Source of the DNA: Chloroflexota bacterium
GTDB taxonomy: Bacteria; Chloroflexota; UBA11872; VXOZ01
Assembly (NCBI GenBank): GCA_958295775.1
Contig: CATQHC010000009.1
Coordinates: forward strand, 186,001-250,000
Direction of reading: 5' to 3'
Length of the DNA stretch: 64,000 nucleotides
The notes under the pieces were generated by a model that worked only from the letters and a program-made list of their open reading frames with translations, did not search any database and was not told where the DNA came from. The first letter of the stretch is position 1, and every line of letters starts with the position of its first letter. Shown here one piece after another: positions 43,636-52,933 of this stretch. The translations under genes and the position numbers were made by a program.

Positions 43636-45724
43636 AAATGACCTCCCATAAGAAGCGGATCACCCGCGACGACATAAAGTAGCTAAGGGCGGAGATGCCA
43701 AAGATTGCAACCATACCCAATATATTCAAGAAACTCACACCTGCTGCACGCTTGAATTCAAAGTCGTGCACCACTTTCACTTGTAAGTAGATCAGGATAC
43801 CCATCCACCAGTACATGGCCGTCTGGGCAAAACCGTACAAGGCACTCTCATCCTGGGTAAGCACGTTTGAAATCAGTGCCAGCGGCAGTGCAATCAAGAT
43901 GTAGGGCTGCAAGCAGTATGCAGTTGTCGCTGCCACCACCTTCGGGGAACCCTCACCGTAGAAAATGGCACTCACGCCGTAGTTCGCAACTACCCAGACA
44001 ACGAACGGCACGAGTATGCGGGAGACTTCCAGTACGAAATTGATGTCCTCGGGATCAATCGCCGAGAAGTGAAAGCTGACAGTATTGAGCGTTAGCATGC
44101 GCACCATGATGGCTAACCCCAATAGCGTCCACACAGTCCACCACGTTGATTCTTCGCGCAATGCCCAGAACGTCTCCATCGGGTCCCGCAGGACTCCAAC
44201 CGCTTGGCGATAGATCTTGAACCAGGTGCTTTCCCGCTTTAGGATTCCACGTTCGAATCCAAATTCAAATACCCGACGCGTGCCACGTGGAATAACTATG
44301 ATCGCACCGATACCCAAGAACAGGTAGAGCATGAACAAACCGAAGTTCGCCCGCATCCACAGATATCGTGCCTCCGAGTAGGCCTTGGCGTATTCATCCT
44401 TATCGTAGCCTCTGAAATACTCGACCATCGCGTCCTGGTACCGTTCCTGACGGTAGAGGGCCTTCCCCAACGCGCTATGGGCGAGATACATATTGGCATC
44501 AAGCTTCAGCACCTGCTGCCAAAGATTCGCTGCCTCATCGTAGCGGCCGTCCCAATAGAACTTACTCGCTGAGTGCACAAGCCGTGCAAAGAGCGTGGGA
44601 CGATATACCTGGATGTTGTTACGAATTGCATCCAAAATATACAGGGAACCGGCGGCATCCGTCACCACGCTGGTGGGATACCCAAGCTGCCCCTGCTGTA
44701 CGCCACGCCCGCCAAACGCGAGCAACGGCTCACCATCTTGGTCGTATTGATAGACTTTCGCAGAGTTGGCGTCTACCACCGTAATGATGCCCGCCTCATT
44801 GACGTTTACATCGGAGAAACGCGGGAACTGAGTGCGCCTACCCGCCCCTTCACGTTCGCCATAGAATTTGAGCGAATCTTCCTTGAAGAAGCGCATGTAA
44901 ATGGCCACAGACGTCGAGTGGGGATAGACGTTCACACCCACCGGGCTGAGCTTCTGCAATTGGTCCTTTACCGCCGTAGCCACGACGGTGTAGAGGAAGC
45001 CATCTTCGGAAAGGTAAAGATTCGAGTGCGGCGTCGGTTGCGGCAGGAAGATCTTGCGGCGCTGTTCTTGCGTCGCGAACATGCTCACAATCAATCGGCG
45101 CAGGCTAAAGTCCAAGCGCGTAGCCCCAAAGAAGCCGCGGAAGTTGCCTTCGCCATCGAGCACAATGATGCCAAGGTTGCTCCCTGCCTCAAGCGTGTAA
45201 ATGCGTCCACTCCGGTCCACCACGAGCTTGCTAGGTGCAAACGTATGATCGATAGGAACCAGAGTAGTCTCAGGCTTGAAGAACTCATCAACGAAGTTGC
45301 CCTCGGGGTCCAACCGGAGAATGCGGTTATTGCCTGTGTCAGCAACAAAGATGTTTCCGTCAGGATCGACATAGACACCTTCCGGCTTGCTCAGGTTGCT
45401 AATCTCCATAAGGTACTCGCCTTCCTGTGAGAATTTGAGTACCCGATCATTCCCAGTGTCGGCGAGCCACAGGTTCTCCTCGTGGTCGAGGTAGAGGTCC
45501 GAAGGCTCTTTGAAGGCGCCTGTCGGGAGGTGGATGCCGTTGATTTCTTTCTCAAAAATATAGGGGAGCGGGGACGGCACCCGTTGATTGCGGGGATCGA
45601 TTGTGTACGACAACTTTGGATCAAGCTCCAAAGCAGAAGCCGTGCCGGCCGACGTAAAGACAAGCCATACCGCCGCCAGCACCGCCAGCAGTGCCTTTAG
45701 TCTTGACCCTTTGTGTCCAAACAT
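43616..45724 (-). CDS. NHL-repeat, TPR and YIP1-domain membrane protein
   Basis: 702 residues. Signal peptide, then about 330 residues of NHL beta-propeller repeats (LYLDHEENLWLADTGNDRVLKF, VYVDPDGNIFVADTGNNRILRL, VNEAGIITVVDANSAKVYQYD, VTDAAGSLYILDAIRNNIQVY). TPR-like helices follow (FYWDGRYDEAANLWQQVLKLD, AHSALGKALYRQERYQDAM), then a membrane helix (LFMLYLFLGIGAIIVIP) and a multi-helix YIP1 domain (DPMETFWALREESTWW onward). The start at 45724 has AAGGGA nine bases upstream; a GTG at 45745 is an alternative. Placed between two permease pairs, it may sense or organise ligand or protein partners outside the cell. No enzymatic motif is visible. Confidence 0.82.
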   Translation of the reverse strand: MFGHKGSRLKALLAVLAAVWLVFTSAGTASALELDPKLSYTIDPRNQRVPSPLPYIFEKEINGIHLPTGAFKEPSDLYLDHEENLWLADTGNDRVLKFSQEGEYLMEISNLSKPEGVYVDPDGNIFVADTGNNRILRLDPEGNFVDEFFKPETTLVPIDHTFAPSKLVVDRSGRIYTLEAGSNLGIIVLDGEGNFRGFFGATRLDFSLRRLIVSMFATQEQRRKIFLPQPTPHSNLYLSEDGFLYTVVATAVKDQLQKLSPVGVNVYPHSTSVAIYMRFFKEDSLKFYGEREGAGRRTQFPRFSDVNVNEAGIITVVDANSAKVYQYDQDGEPLLAFGGRGVQQGQLGYPTSVVTDAAGSLYILDAIRNNIQVYRPTLFARLVHSASKFYWDGRYDEAANLWQQVLKLDANMYLAHSALGKALYRQERYQDAMVEYFRGYDKDEYAKAYSEARYLWMRANFGLFMLYLFLGIGAIIVIPRGTRRVFEFGFERGILKRESTWFKIYRQAVGVLRDPMETFWALREESTWWTVWTLLGLAIMVRMLTLNTVSFHFSAIDPEDINFVLEVSRILVPFVVWVVANYGVSAIFYGEGSPKVVAATTAYCLQPYILIALPLALISNVLTQDESALYGFAQTAMYWWMGILIYLQVKVVHDFEFKRAAGVSFLNILGMVAIFGISALSYFMSSRVIRFLWEVIYEVVTR

Positions 45725-45774
45725 TGTTGCCATTCCCTTACCCACTATTGGTAATGTTGCTGTCTGTCGCGCAG

Positions 45775-46635
45775 TTACGCCTTGATTCCTGAATGTGCCA
45801 TTGTCGCAATCACGCGCCGCTGCACCAAAGTAAAGAGGACCACCGGCGGCGTGATCATGATGAATGTCGCGGCGGCATATGCGCCTTGGCGCGCCACAGA
45901 ACCCTGGCTAATCAAGGTCTGCAGAGCGATAGGCAAGGTCCGCATCGATTCCGTACGCGTAAACACCAATGGCCCCCAAATGTCATTCCAGGTAGCAACG
46001 AAAATTATAATCACCAACGTTGCCCAGGCCGGTGTTACCAAAGGCATGACGACCCGCCAAAATACAGTCCACTCTGTAGCGCCGTCTATCTTAGCCGACT
46101 CAATGAGTGCCCCCGGTATCTGCTCCATGAACTGCTTCATCAAGAAGAGCGCGTAAGGGATCGCCAGATTGGGGAGGACCAGCGCAAAGTAGGTGTCGAT
46201 GATGCCAAGCTGATAAACCACGAGGTACCGCGGGATCGCAGTCACCTGCGGCGTGAACATGAGCGCCGCAATAACCACCATGAACATGGCATTGCGTCCC
46301 GGGAAGTTGTGTTTTGCCAGCGGATAGGCCGCCAGGCTCGCCAGCAACACACCACCTACGACCGTGCAAAACGCGACAAATACACTATTGAATATGTATC
46401 GAATGAACGGCACATTCAAGGAATATGTCGCAATGAGCAGGTCTTGGAAATTACGCAAAGTGGGATTGCGCACGATAAAGCGCGGCGGAAATAGGAAAAG
46501 CTCATCAATAGGCTTTAGTGCGTGCGAAACGACGAAGATCAGTGGCAACGACATGAACGCGGCGAGGATTGTCAAAGCCGCGATGGTCGTAAACTCACCG
46601 CTCGTCATCTTGAATCGGCCAACTCGAATTATCAT
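45775..46635 (-). CDS. Carbohydrate ABC transporter permease, MalG-type (pair 1)
   Basis: 286 residues, six membrane helices. The EAA loop is ALIESAKIDGATEWTVFWRVVMPLVTPAWATLV. TPQVTAIPRYLVVYQLGIIDTYFALVLPNLA and MKQFMEQIP are typical of MalG-type sugar permeases. It ends 30 bases before the NHL/YIP1 gene's farthest start and follows the MalF-type gene by 21 bases. It forms a heterodimer with that protein and is fed by the very large binding protein encoded at the head of the operon. Confidence 0.93.
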   Translation of the reverse strand: MIIRVGRFKMTSGEFTTIAALTILAAFMSLPLIFVVSHALKPIDELFLFPPRFIVRNPTLRNFQDLLIATYSLNVPFIRYIFNSVFVAFCTVVGGVLLASLAAYPLAKHNFPGRNAMFMVVIAALMFTPQVTAIPRYLVVYQLGIIDTYFALVLPNLAIPYALFLMKQFMEQIPGALIESAKIDGATEWTVFWRVVMPLVTPAWATLVIIIFVATWNDIWGPLVFTRTESMRTLPIALQTLISQGSVARQGAYAAATFIMITPPVVLFTLVQRRVIATMAHSGIKA

Positions 46636-46656
46636 TTACCGCTTCCCCTTCCTTTC

Positions 46657-47622
46657 CTACTCATCCTTGGTTGAAAGCAGACGCAAGGCGCCCTGCCCGA
46701 CACCGAAGGTGATGATGAAAAGTATCACGGCAATTGCGGCCGCATACCCCATCTCAAAACGGATAAAGGCATAATCATACAGGTGCGACAAGATCATGTG
46801 CGCTGCGTAGAGCGGGCTGGGGAGACCGGCGAGAGATAGTGAAATCTCAAATCCAGCCGAGAACATAAGCACTACCGCGTTGATAACGCCAAAGAGCACC
46901 TGCGGTTTCATCGATGGCAGAGTAATATACCACATTTCCTGCAATGGATGGGCGATACCGTCTACCTTGCCAGCCTCGTACAGCTCGGTATTCACCGTCT
47001 GCAAACCGGCCAAGAAGACCAGGAAATTGTTGCCCATGCTCATCCACAACATGACGAACATGATCACCGGCAACATAGTTCGCTGATCGATAAGCCACAG
47101 GAACGGCTCCTGGATGAAACCCAAGCGCATTAGGAAATAGTTCATGTACCCGTAGCGGTCGCCGGAAAAGACAATCCGCCACACAACCGCCATTGCAATG
47201 GCGCTCGTCAGCGAAGGCGCATAGAACGCCAAAGCGTAGAGCGTACGCACCCGAATCTGGTTGATGAACCAAGCGAGCAAGAAAGAGGCCGTCAAACTTA
47301 CCGGGCCCGTAATGAAGGCAAAGAAGAGCGTATTCCTGATCGAGAGGACAAAAATATCGTCTTCCAGGAAGAGCAATCGGTAATTGGACCAGCCAATTAC
47401 GCGCGGCGCCTCCAGCATGTTGAAATACGTAAAGCTAAGCCAGATAGCAACCCCGACCGGAATGATCAGGAATGCAAAGAAGAATATCATGTAGGGAAGC
47501 AGGAACGCGTAGGAAACTCCGTACTGGCCGAAGATTCGTTGCATACCCGTCTTTGGCGCTGAGACCGCTCGCGGCTGCGTCGCGGTGTCAGAGCCTGTGC
47601 CGCTACTCTTCACCTCGGCCAT
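46657..47622 (-). CDS. Carbohydrate ABC transporter permease, MalF-type (pair 1)
   Basis: 321 residues. A hydrophilic N-terminus (about 35 residues) precedes six helices. The EAA loop is variant: YEAGKVDGIAHPLQEMWYITLPSMKPQVL, where the usual EAAxxDGA reads EAGKVDGI. FLIIPVGVAIWLSFTYFNMLEAPRVIGWSNYRLLF is a typical MalF-type start. Its ATG overlaps the stop of the binding-protein gene by one base (TAATG), a sign of tight coupling. Confidence 0.92.
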   Translation of the reverse strand: MAEVKSSGTGSDTATQPRAVSAPKTGMQRIFGQYGVSYAFLLPYMIFFFAFLIIPVGVAIWLSFTYFNMLEAPRVIGWSNYRLLFLEDDIFVLSIRNTLFFAFITGPVSLTASFLLAWFINQIRVRTLYALAFYAPSLTSAIAMAVVWRIVFSGDRYGYMNYFLMRLGFIQEPFLWLIDQRTMLPVIMFVMLWMSMGNNFLVFLAGLQTVNTELYEAGKVDGIAHPLQEMWYITLPSMKPQVLFGVINAVVLMFSAGFEISLSLAGLPSPLYAAHMILSHLYDYAFIRFEMGYAAAIAVILFIITFGVGQGALRLLSTKDE

Positions 47623-50600
47623 TATTCCAGACCCCCTTTCGTCTTACTGAGATCAACCGGCAAGCCAAACTCCTCGCGCTTGCGAATCAACTCGCGGTCG
47701 ATCTGCTTGACTGCTTCTTCGAGGGCTTCACGTGCGTTCCAGCCTTGAAGCACCACGCGGTTCCAAGCATTGATTATGTGACGCGGCGTAAAGTATCCAC
47801 CCAATGTGACGGGTTGCTCCTTGAACCAGCGCCATTGCTCCTGGATAGATTCGATGTCCTTTTGTGGGAAGGGAAGCTGGTTTAGGGCTTTAACATTCGC
47901 CGTATTCCAGCGGGCCTCCGTGCCAATCAGGGCCTCGAGCTCTTCGCCGAATCGCGCTTGGGCCCGCTCGGACGTCCACCATTTCGACCACTCCCAGGCC
48001 ATGTCTTGCTTATCTGAATTATCCATGATCACCACGGCTTGACCATAGCCGCCTGAGGTCCGGTCTACTTGTCCGTCTGGTCGGCGTTTTCCGGGAAGCG
48101 GAAGCATTTCCCAGCGGCCTTCAAGCTCCGGGGCCGCAACGGACAAGAGAACGTAGGTAAAGAAGCCGGAGACGCCAATCGGCATCTCGCCGGTCCTCAT
48201 GCGGTTATAGAAGTCGGCTTGCTGTGTGATCTTGTAATTCGTGTAGAGCTCGGTCCATTCACGGAAGCCGGCCAGGGCTTCCGGCGAGTCAAGGGCGCTC
48301 AGTCCTCTATCGGTATAGAAGTCTCCGCCGTTTTGGTAGAGGAAAGGCAGGAACCCCGGCACAAGGGACTCAGCCAAACCGTAGATGCCCCCGCCCGCGG
48401 ACACACCAACCGGCGGGAAGAAGAAGTCCATGCCGCGCTGCTGAAGCAGCCAGATCATATTGTACAAGTCTTCCCACGTGTCGGGCGGAGTCAGACCCAA
48501 CTCATTGAAGATGTCCGTGCGGTAGAACATCATCAAGAAGTCCTGCGTTTCCGGTATTGCGTAGTCTCCGCCCTCCCAACGGAAGGGCAAGAGCGCCCCT
48601 GGACGGAATCGCGTTGCCACCTCCTGATAGTCCAAGAACTTATTCATGTTGGCAACGCCGTTACGGATAGCAAACTCTACCGGCACGTCAGGCAGTACAC
48701 CTGTCGCCACATCCGGCGTCACACCGCTGGCTACGGAGAGGAGTAACACATTTACCGACCCCGCGCTAAGCTGTGCCGGCGGGAATACCTGTAGGTTGAC
48801 ATTGATGCCACTCGCCGGCGTGAAGTCATCTTCGGTCATGTCCTTCATGATCATGCCCCACTCACGGCCACGCGCCACCCACACCGTAATGGTTCTTTCA
48901 TCATCACCGTAGATCGAACCAACACCGTAGTAGTTGCGGACAAATGAACTCAAGAAGTTCATGAAGCCTGCCCAGGACTTCAAGAAAATGTTTGCCTTGC
49001 CTACCGGGAGTTCCATCTCGGGATTCGTAATCAGCAAATAGTCCAGCCACAACGGGTGCTCTCGCAAGTACAACAGCCACTGTGAGAGCCGACCCTGGCT
49101 CGCGCTAAGGTCGCTGAGCCGGCGCGACATGCTTTCAGGATCGCGGGCCATGTCTTCCAACTGGAAGGCCACTTCTCCCAGCACATTGGCCACATTCGGC
49201 TTCACGCCGTTGTTGACCTCTGTCATGTGGCCCACTTGGTCTCGAAGCAACTCATAGTTCGTGACCAACCGTGGCACCAGCGTCGGAATACGTGAAGTAA
49301 GGTCAAATTCCATGTACGGATCGGGATTAACACCCGTAATCATCGTGATTTCGCGCACCATAATGGAAAGGTCGGTTACAACCTTATTGATGGCGCGAAT
49401 AGTCTCCGCCGACGGACCGACCGTAACCTCCATCGTTAGGGTGTGCTTACCCTTCTCAAGGTAGAAGAGGTACGGTTCCCCCTCCCCTGCCTGTTCACCA
49501 AACGGCACAATGCGCCAGTCACGGTCATTGTCAGGTGTGAACAGGAAGTTGTTGAGCTCTTGGAACGGCACCTTGCCGTCAATGAGAATCCGTCTCGCGG
49601 AAGGCAAGAAGCTTGCGTAGGCCTGCCAGCGCCGCCAGGCAATCTTGTAGAGGCCGTCTTCCGGCACCTCAAATTCCCACGTGGCGGCCTGCAGAGCCCG
49701 GCGCCAGCGATACGAGCCGTACGCGTTCAGTCGCACATAACCGGCGGAATACGGGTCCACCAAGGGGCCGGAAGTGTATTCCATACGAATAGTAGCTTCC
49801 GTGCGTTCCACCGGCAGCTCGGCCTGATGACGAATGAGAGTCTCGCCTGCACTCTCGTAGCCGCGTTCTTCATACATCTTGAGAACTTCGGCGTATGTGG
49901 GCGGCCGCGTAGGCGGCACCAGGCGCAGGCTGCGAATTGCAATCGGCTCACGCACGGTGATTAAGCGGATAACGTGCTCGCCTTCGGTCAAGTAGAAGTC
50001 GAAGGGCCAGGGATACATGCCGTCGCCGTCAATAATTCGCACTGTCTCCCAACGCGGCACCTCGAATTGGCCCGGCCGGCGGTCGTTGCCCTGGTTATCG
50101 GTGGTTGGCAAGCCCTTGTCATTCCAGAACCGCACAAACACCAAGCGCCGTGCCTCTTGGAATGGGTACTCGCCATCGATTTGGATGCGCCGTTGGATGG
50201 AGGCTCGCTTACCCGCCAACGGGTAATATTCCATTTCAAGGTTGTAGAGACCGGTCTTTGGTACCGTTACTCTCCACTCCATCCACTCGGTTTCTTCTTG
50301 CCAATTGAGAATATCGCCCGTCTTACCACCGAGCTCGCTCATTATTTCCGGTTCATTGCCGCGGTGCCGGATGTAGTTCGCGTGGTCAATTGTAACTTCG
50401 GTATTCTCAACCCACTCATAGCCGCTCTTCGCATAGGACTCGAGCGTTTCCGCATAATTGGGTTCAAGCTTAACTTCGATTACGCCAGTAGCATGCGTAA
50501 TGAAAGTTCCTTGCTCTTCTGCGTCTTCCTCTTCTTCAGCGTCCTTCGGTTGTGCCGCTTGTGGGTAGACGGCAGCGGAAGCCGCAGTTGGGATGGAGAT

Positions 50601-50723
50601 CGTTACCAGCATCACAACGAGCCCAATATTGGTCCAGACAGACCACGAACGCAGATTGCGCATCGTGATGGACTTCCTCATTGCTGCCTGAAGCCCGGTT
50701 ATTGTTCTCTCCAGGATACTCAT
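47622..50723 (-). CDS. Giant extracellular solute-binding protein with duplicated N-terminal domains
   Basis: 1033 residues, more than twice the usual length. After a basic leader and membrane segment (about 32-50) and an acidic stretch, two similar beta-rich domains occupy about 85-270 and 290-440. Each has a W-x-F/V-x-V-P-x-x-G-L-Y strand and the repeated motif RRIxIDGxxPFQE (about 178 and 378). A helical linker (about 440-600) leads to a type 1 sugar-binding-protein fold (about 610-1015). That fold has TITVWVARGREWG, GVTPDVATGVL, FLMMFYRTDIFNELGLTPPDTWEDL and KQDMAWEWSKWWTSERAQ. GGTGG precedes the ATG. The extra domains may bind polysaccharide or anchor the protein to the wall. It heads the operon. 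Confidence 0.87.
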   Translation of the reverse strand: MSILERTITGLQAAMRKSITMRNLRSWSVWTNIGLVVMLVTISIPTAASAAVYPQAAQPKDAEEEEDAEEQGTFITHATGVIEVKLEPNYAETLESYAKSGYEWVENTEVTIDHANYIRHRGNEPEIMSELGGKTGDILNWQEETEWMEWRVTVPKTGLYNLEMEYYPLAGKRASIQRRIQIDGEYPFQEARRLVFVRFWNDKGLPTTDNQGNDRRPGQFEVPRWETVRIIDGDGMYPWPFDFYLTEGEHVIRLITVREPIAIRSLRLVPPTRPPTYAEVLKMYEERGYESAGETLIRHQAELPVERTEATIRMEYTSGPLVDPYSAGYVRLNAYGSYRWRRALQAATWEFEVPEDGLYKIAWRRWQAYASFLPSARRILIDGKVPFQELNNFLFTPDNDRDWRIVPFGEQAGEGEPYLFYLEKGKHTLTMEVTVGPSAETIRAINKVVTDLSIMVREITMITGVNPDPYMEFDLTSRIPTLVPRLVTNYELLRDQVGHMTEVNNGVKPNVANVLGEVAFQLEDMARDPESMSRRLSDLSASQGRLSQWLLYLREHPLWLDYLLITNPEMELPVGKANIFLKSWAGFMNFLSSFVRNYYGVGSIYGDDERTITVWVARGREWGMIMKDMTEDDFTPASGINVNLQVFPPAQLSAGSVNVLLLSVASGVTPDVATGVLPDVPVEFAIRNGVANMNKFLDYQEVATRFRPGALLPFRWEGGDYAIPETQDFLMMFYRTDIFNELGLTPPDTWEDLYNMIWLLQQRGMDFFFPPVGVSAGGGIYGLAESLVPGFLPFLYQNGGDFYTDRGLSALDSPEALAGFREWTELYTNYKITQQADFYNRMRTGEMPIGVSGFFTYVLLSVAAPELEGRWEMLPLPGKRRPDGQVDRTSGGYGQAVVIMDNSDKQDMAWEWSKWWTSERAQARFGEELEALIGTEARWNTANVKALNQLPFPQKDIESIQEQWRWFKEQPVTLGGYFTPRHIINAWNRVVLQGWNAREALEEAVKQIDRELIRKREEFGLPVDLSKTKGGLE

Positions 50724-50847
50724 CTATTTCCACCCTTATGCTTAGCGCGATAAAACTCTTGCCAAATGCCTGCCGATAACCGAATCCAAACCCAACCCAA
50801 CCACCATTGATTACCCCACGGCCACCCTGCGCACCATATTACAGTGT

Positions 50848-50877
50848 ACCCTAGCACACGATTTTCACCATCGTCAA
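50848..50877 (-). promoter_or_regulatory. Candidate promoter of the large transport operon
   Basis: On the minus strand TTGACG (50877-50872) and TAGGGT (50853-50848) are 18 bases apart, about 125 bases ahead of the binding-protein ATG. The -10 is only a partial match. Confidence 0.35.
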
Positions 50878-50924
50878 GTAATCGGGATTACCTAACGAGC
50901 CTCTCCTTCGAACGATGTTTCCTG

Positions 50925-51929
50925 CTATCTTTGTTCGTCAAGAGCCACACGAAAGCCAAGCGCATGCGCCTGCGGGTCCACCGGGTTACCGCGGCTGGCG
51001 CACCGCGCGTGCTGCTGGCTATCGCGCCAGCAACCGCCACGCACGACCCGATAGCGGCCATGGTCTACCACCTGGGCCGCGATAACTTTATTACCGACGG
51101 ATCCGGGATATGTTCCTATGAATGAAGCTGTCCACTCGGCTACGTTCCCCGACATGTCCAGAGCACCGTAAGGACTTACCCCATCAGGATACACTCCAAC
51201 GGGCGTGGGACCGGCCAGGCCGCCCTCCCAGGTATTGGCGCACATGTAGCCGAAAGTCTCCCCCCACGGAAATGGCCTTGCGTCTGTGCCCCGCGCAGCT
51301 TTCTCCCATTCTTCTTCCGTGGGCAGTCGATAGGGACGGCCGGTTGCACTCGCCAGCCAATCGCAATACGCGACCGCTTCATCCCACGTGACATCACGCA
51401 CCGGCTGATTCTGAATCCAGGGATCTATGGCTGTGCCGTCCCAGTATTCTCGCGGCGACGCGCCGCCGGCAAGCACAAGGGAACGGAAGTCGAGGTTCGT
51501 TACAAGGAATTTTCCAATATAAAACGGAGGAAGCTCGACGGTACGTGCCGGCGTTTCCATGAGAATGAGGCCGCGCTGTGTCTGGTGCTCCGGCTTCGGT
51601 TCATCCGTTTCCTCCTGGAATTGGCCCAAAATCTCGTCCACAGACTCGCTATCCGTACCCATAGTGAAGGCGCCACCGGGGACGCGCGCCAGCGCAGGTT
51701 CAAGCGTGCGAATGCGTGGGTCGCCAAGAAATGACAGTGCCTTGCCCACGGAGACCCGTTCCGCAACGGTGTATTGGCCGGGTGTACCCACCATGCGCAC
51801 GAGGTCGACCATTGCGATCTGTTTCTCGCGCTCGCTCAGCATCAGGAGTGCGCCATGGATGCGCTCCTGCACGTTGCTTTGCAGGTCCGCCCAGATTTCT
51901 TGTCCCAGACGTTCCTCTGTAATCGCCAC
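50925..51929 (-). CDS. SUMF1/FGE-fold protein lacking catalytic cysteines
   Basis: 334 residues. The N-terminal about 80 residues are helical and unassigned. The rest is the formylglycine-generating-enzyme sulfatase domain: VPGGAFTMGTDSE, LPPFYIGKFLVTNLDFRSLV, PVRDVTWDEAVAYCDWLASATGRPYRLPTEEEWEKAARG, ALDMSGNVAEWTASF and GYRVVRGG-type end. In true FGE the last segment has Cys-x4-Cys. Here it reads RGGCWRDSQQHARCASRG, and neither cysteine aligns with the catalytic pair. It is therefore more likely a structural, ligand-binding or EgtB/PvdO-like relative than a sulfatase maturase. The GTG at 51929 has GGGAG upstream; a TTG at 51986 is possible. Confidence 0.85.
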   Translation of the reverse strand: MAITEERLGQEIWADLQSNVQERIHGALLMLSEREKQIAMVDLVRMVGTPGQYTVAERVSVGKALSFLGDPRIRTLEPALARVPGGAFTMGTDSESVDEILGQFQEETDEPKPEHQTQRGLILMETPARTVELPPFYIGKFLVTNLDFRSLVLAGGASPREYWDGTAIDPWIQNQPVRDVTWDEAVAYCDWLASATGRPYRLPTEEEWEKAARGTDARPFPWGETFGYMCANTWEGGLAGPTPVGVYPDGVSPYGALDMSGNVAEWTASFIGTYPGSVGNKVIAAQVVDHGRYRVVRGGCWRDSQQHARCASRGNPVDPQAHALGFRVALDEQR

Positions 51930-52023
51930 GCGTAGTCTCTCCCAACTATTCAGCCCGGCAAATCCGCACCCAGGCAGTATACACAATGAAACGCCAAGGC
52001 ATTAGCGGTGCGGCAATTTGCTC

Positions 52024-52515
52024 TCACACTTCGGAGCGCAGTCGCGCTCGTCTACCTATTAAACCGGAAATGACCCAGCGCACAATCGCGACGATCGTCC
52101 AGGCATCGTCACGCAAGCCGAAAACACTGGGGCCCATCGCGGCGCGCGCTTTCATTTGTGGTGTCGTTCGCCGCTGATGAAGCATCACGTGCAGCAATAC
52201 ACCCAATACCGCAACTTTTCCCAGATGGCGAAAGCCCGGTAATCTGCTGCCTGGCACGCGCACCGGCATGCGGCCGAATCCTGCCTCGCGCGCCAGCGCT
52301 TGGGAGTACCCGGCGGGCATGCGCCGACGACGCAGTAAGGCGCCCAGAAGCACCACGTATCCCGGAAGTCGCCCGCTTAGCTCTCGCAATCGCTGGCGCA
52401 GCGAGCGCGGCAATTTCGGCGCAGTTGCTCTCCGTCTTTGAGAATTGACCATTCCTGTGCGCACCTCGCGGTAGGCTAGCTCGGACGTCCGGTCAGCGCG
52501 CAACCAAATCATCAA
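52024..52515 (-). CDS. Hypothetical basic protein with possible DUF1232-like end
   Basis: 163 residues, very arginine-rich. RELSGRLPGYVVLLGALLRRRRMP resembles the start of a DUF1232/YkvA domain and GLRDDAWTIVAIVRWVISGLIG its end. The core S-P-I-D-x-x-P-D motif is missing and replaced by other sequence. It may be a decayed or divergent small membrane protein, or not a gene. A plus-strand frame in the same place looks worse. It lies 94 bases upstream of the SUMF1 gene on the same strand. Confidence 0.35.
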   Translation of the reverse strand: MMIWLRADRTSELAYREVRTGMVNSQRRRATAPKLPRSLRQRLRELSGRLPGYVVLLGALLRRRRMPAGYSQALAREAGFGRMPVRVPGSRLPGFRHLGKVAVLGVLLHVMLHQRRTTPQMKARAAMGPSVFGLRDDAWTIVAIVRWVISGLIGRRARLRSEV

Positions 52516-52933
52516 CGCGCTTAACTATTGATTCAGAGAGCGCCGAACTAGCTGTATAGGCAGCCGCCGGATTGAAAAAACTGCTTTCGCGTCCACCAAT
52601 CCTCGGCTGGGCGGCGGGCAACATTCCGCGCAATCGGATTCGCGGTTTCCCCCCGTGAATTCTCTAGCTGCGGCGTCCTTAGAAGCGCCGCACACCCACC
52701 GCGTGTAGATATGCACATAGTACTGATGTCATGCATCAATAGCAACACTTCATCGTTGGATTCTTATCTCGCTCTAAGAATCTGCGCATATCTGCCGGAA
52801 CCTAGGGGGTAGACCGTGGATCCGGCAGGGACCTTTGTCGCGGCTGCTATCCTCCAAGTATTCGGCAGACAACCGCGATTGCACAAGACAGTGAGAGGAG
52901 CCAGTGCAGAGTCACGTTACGCGAGACTCGCCA
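52516..52933. other. Intergenic, nothing recognised
   Basis: 418 bases between the RecB-like nuclease stop and the hypothetical gene's start. No conserved frame, repeat or RNA was recognised. Confidence 0.4.

Noticed and set aside
52158-52448. Plus-strand gene opposite the hypothetical at 52 kb
   Set aside because: No domain, no ribosome site, cysteine- and proline-rich shadow composition.
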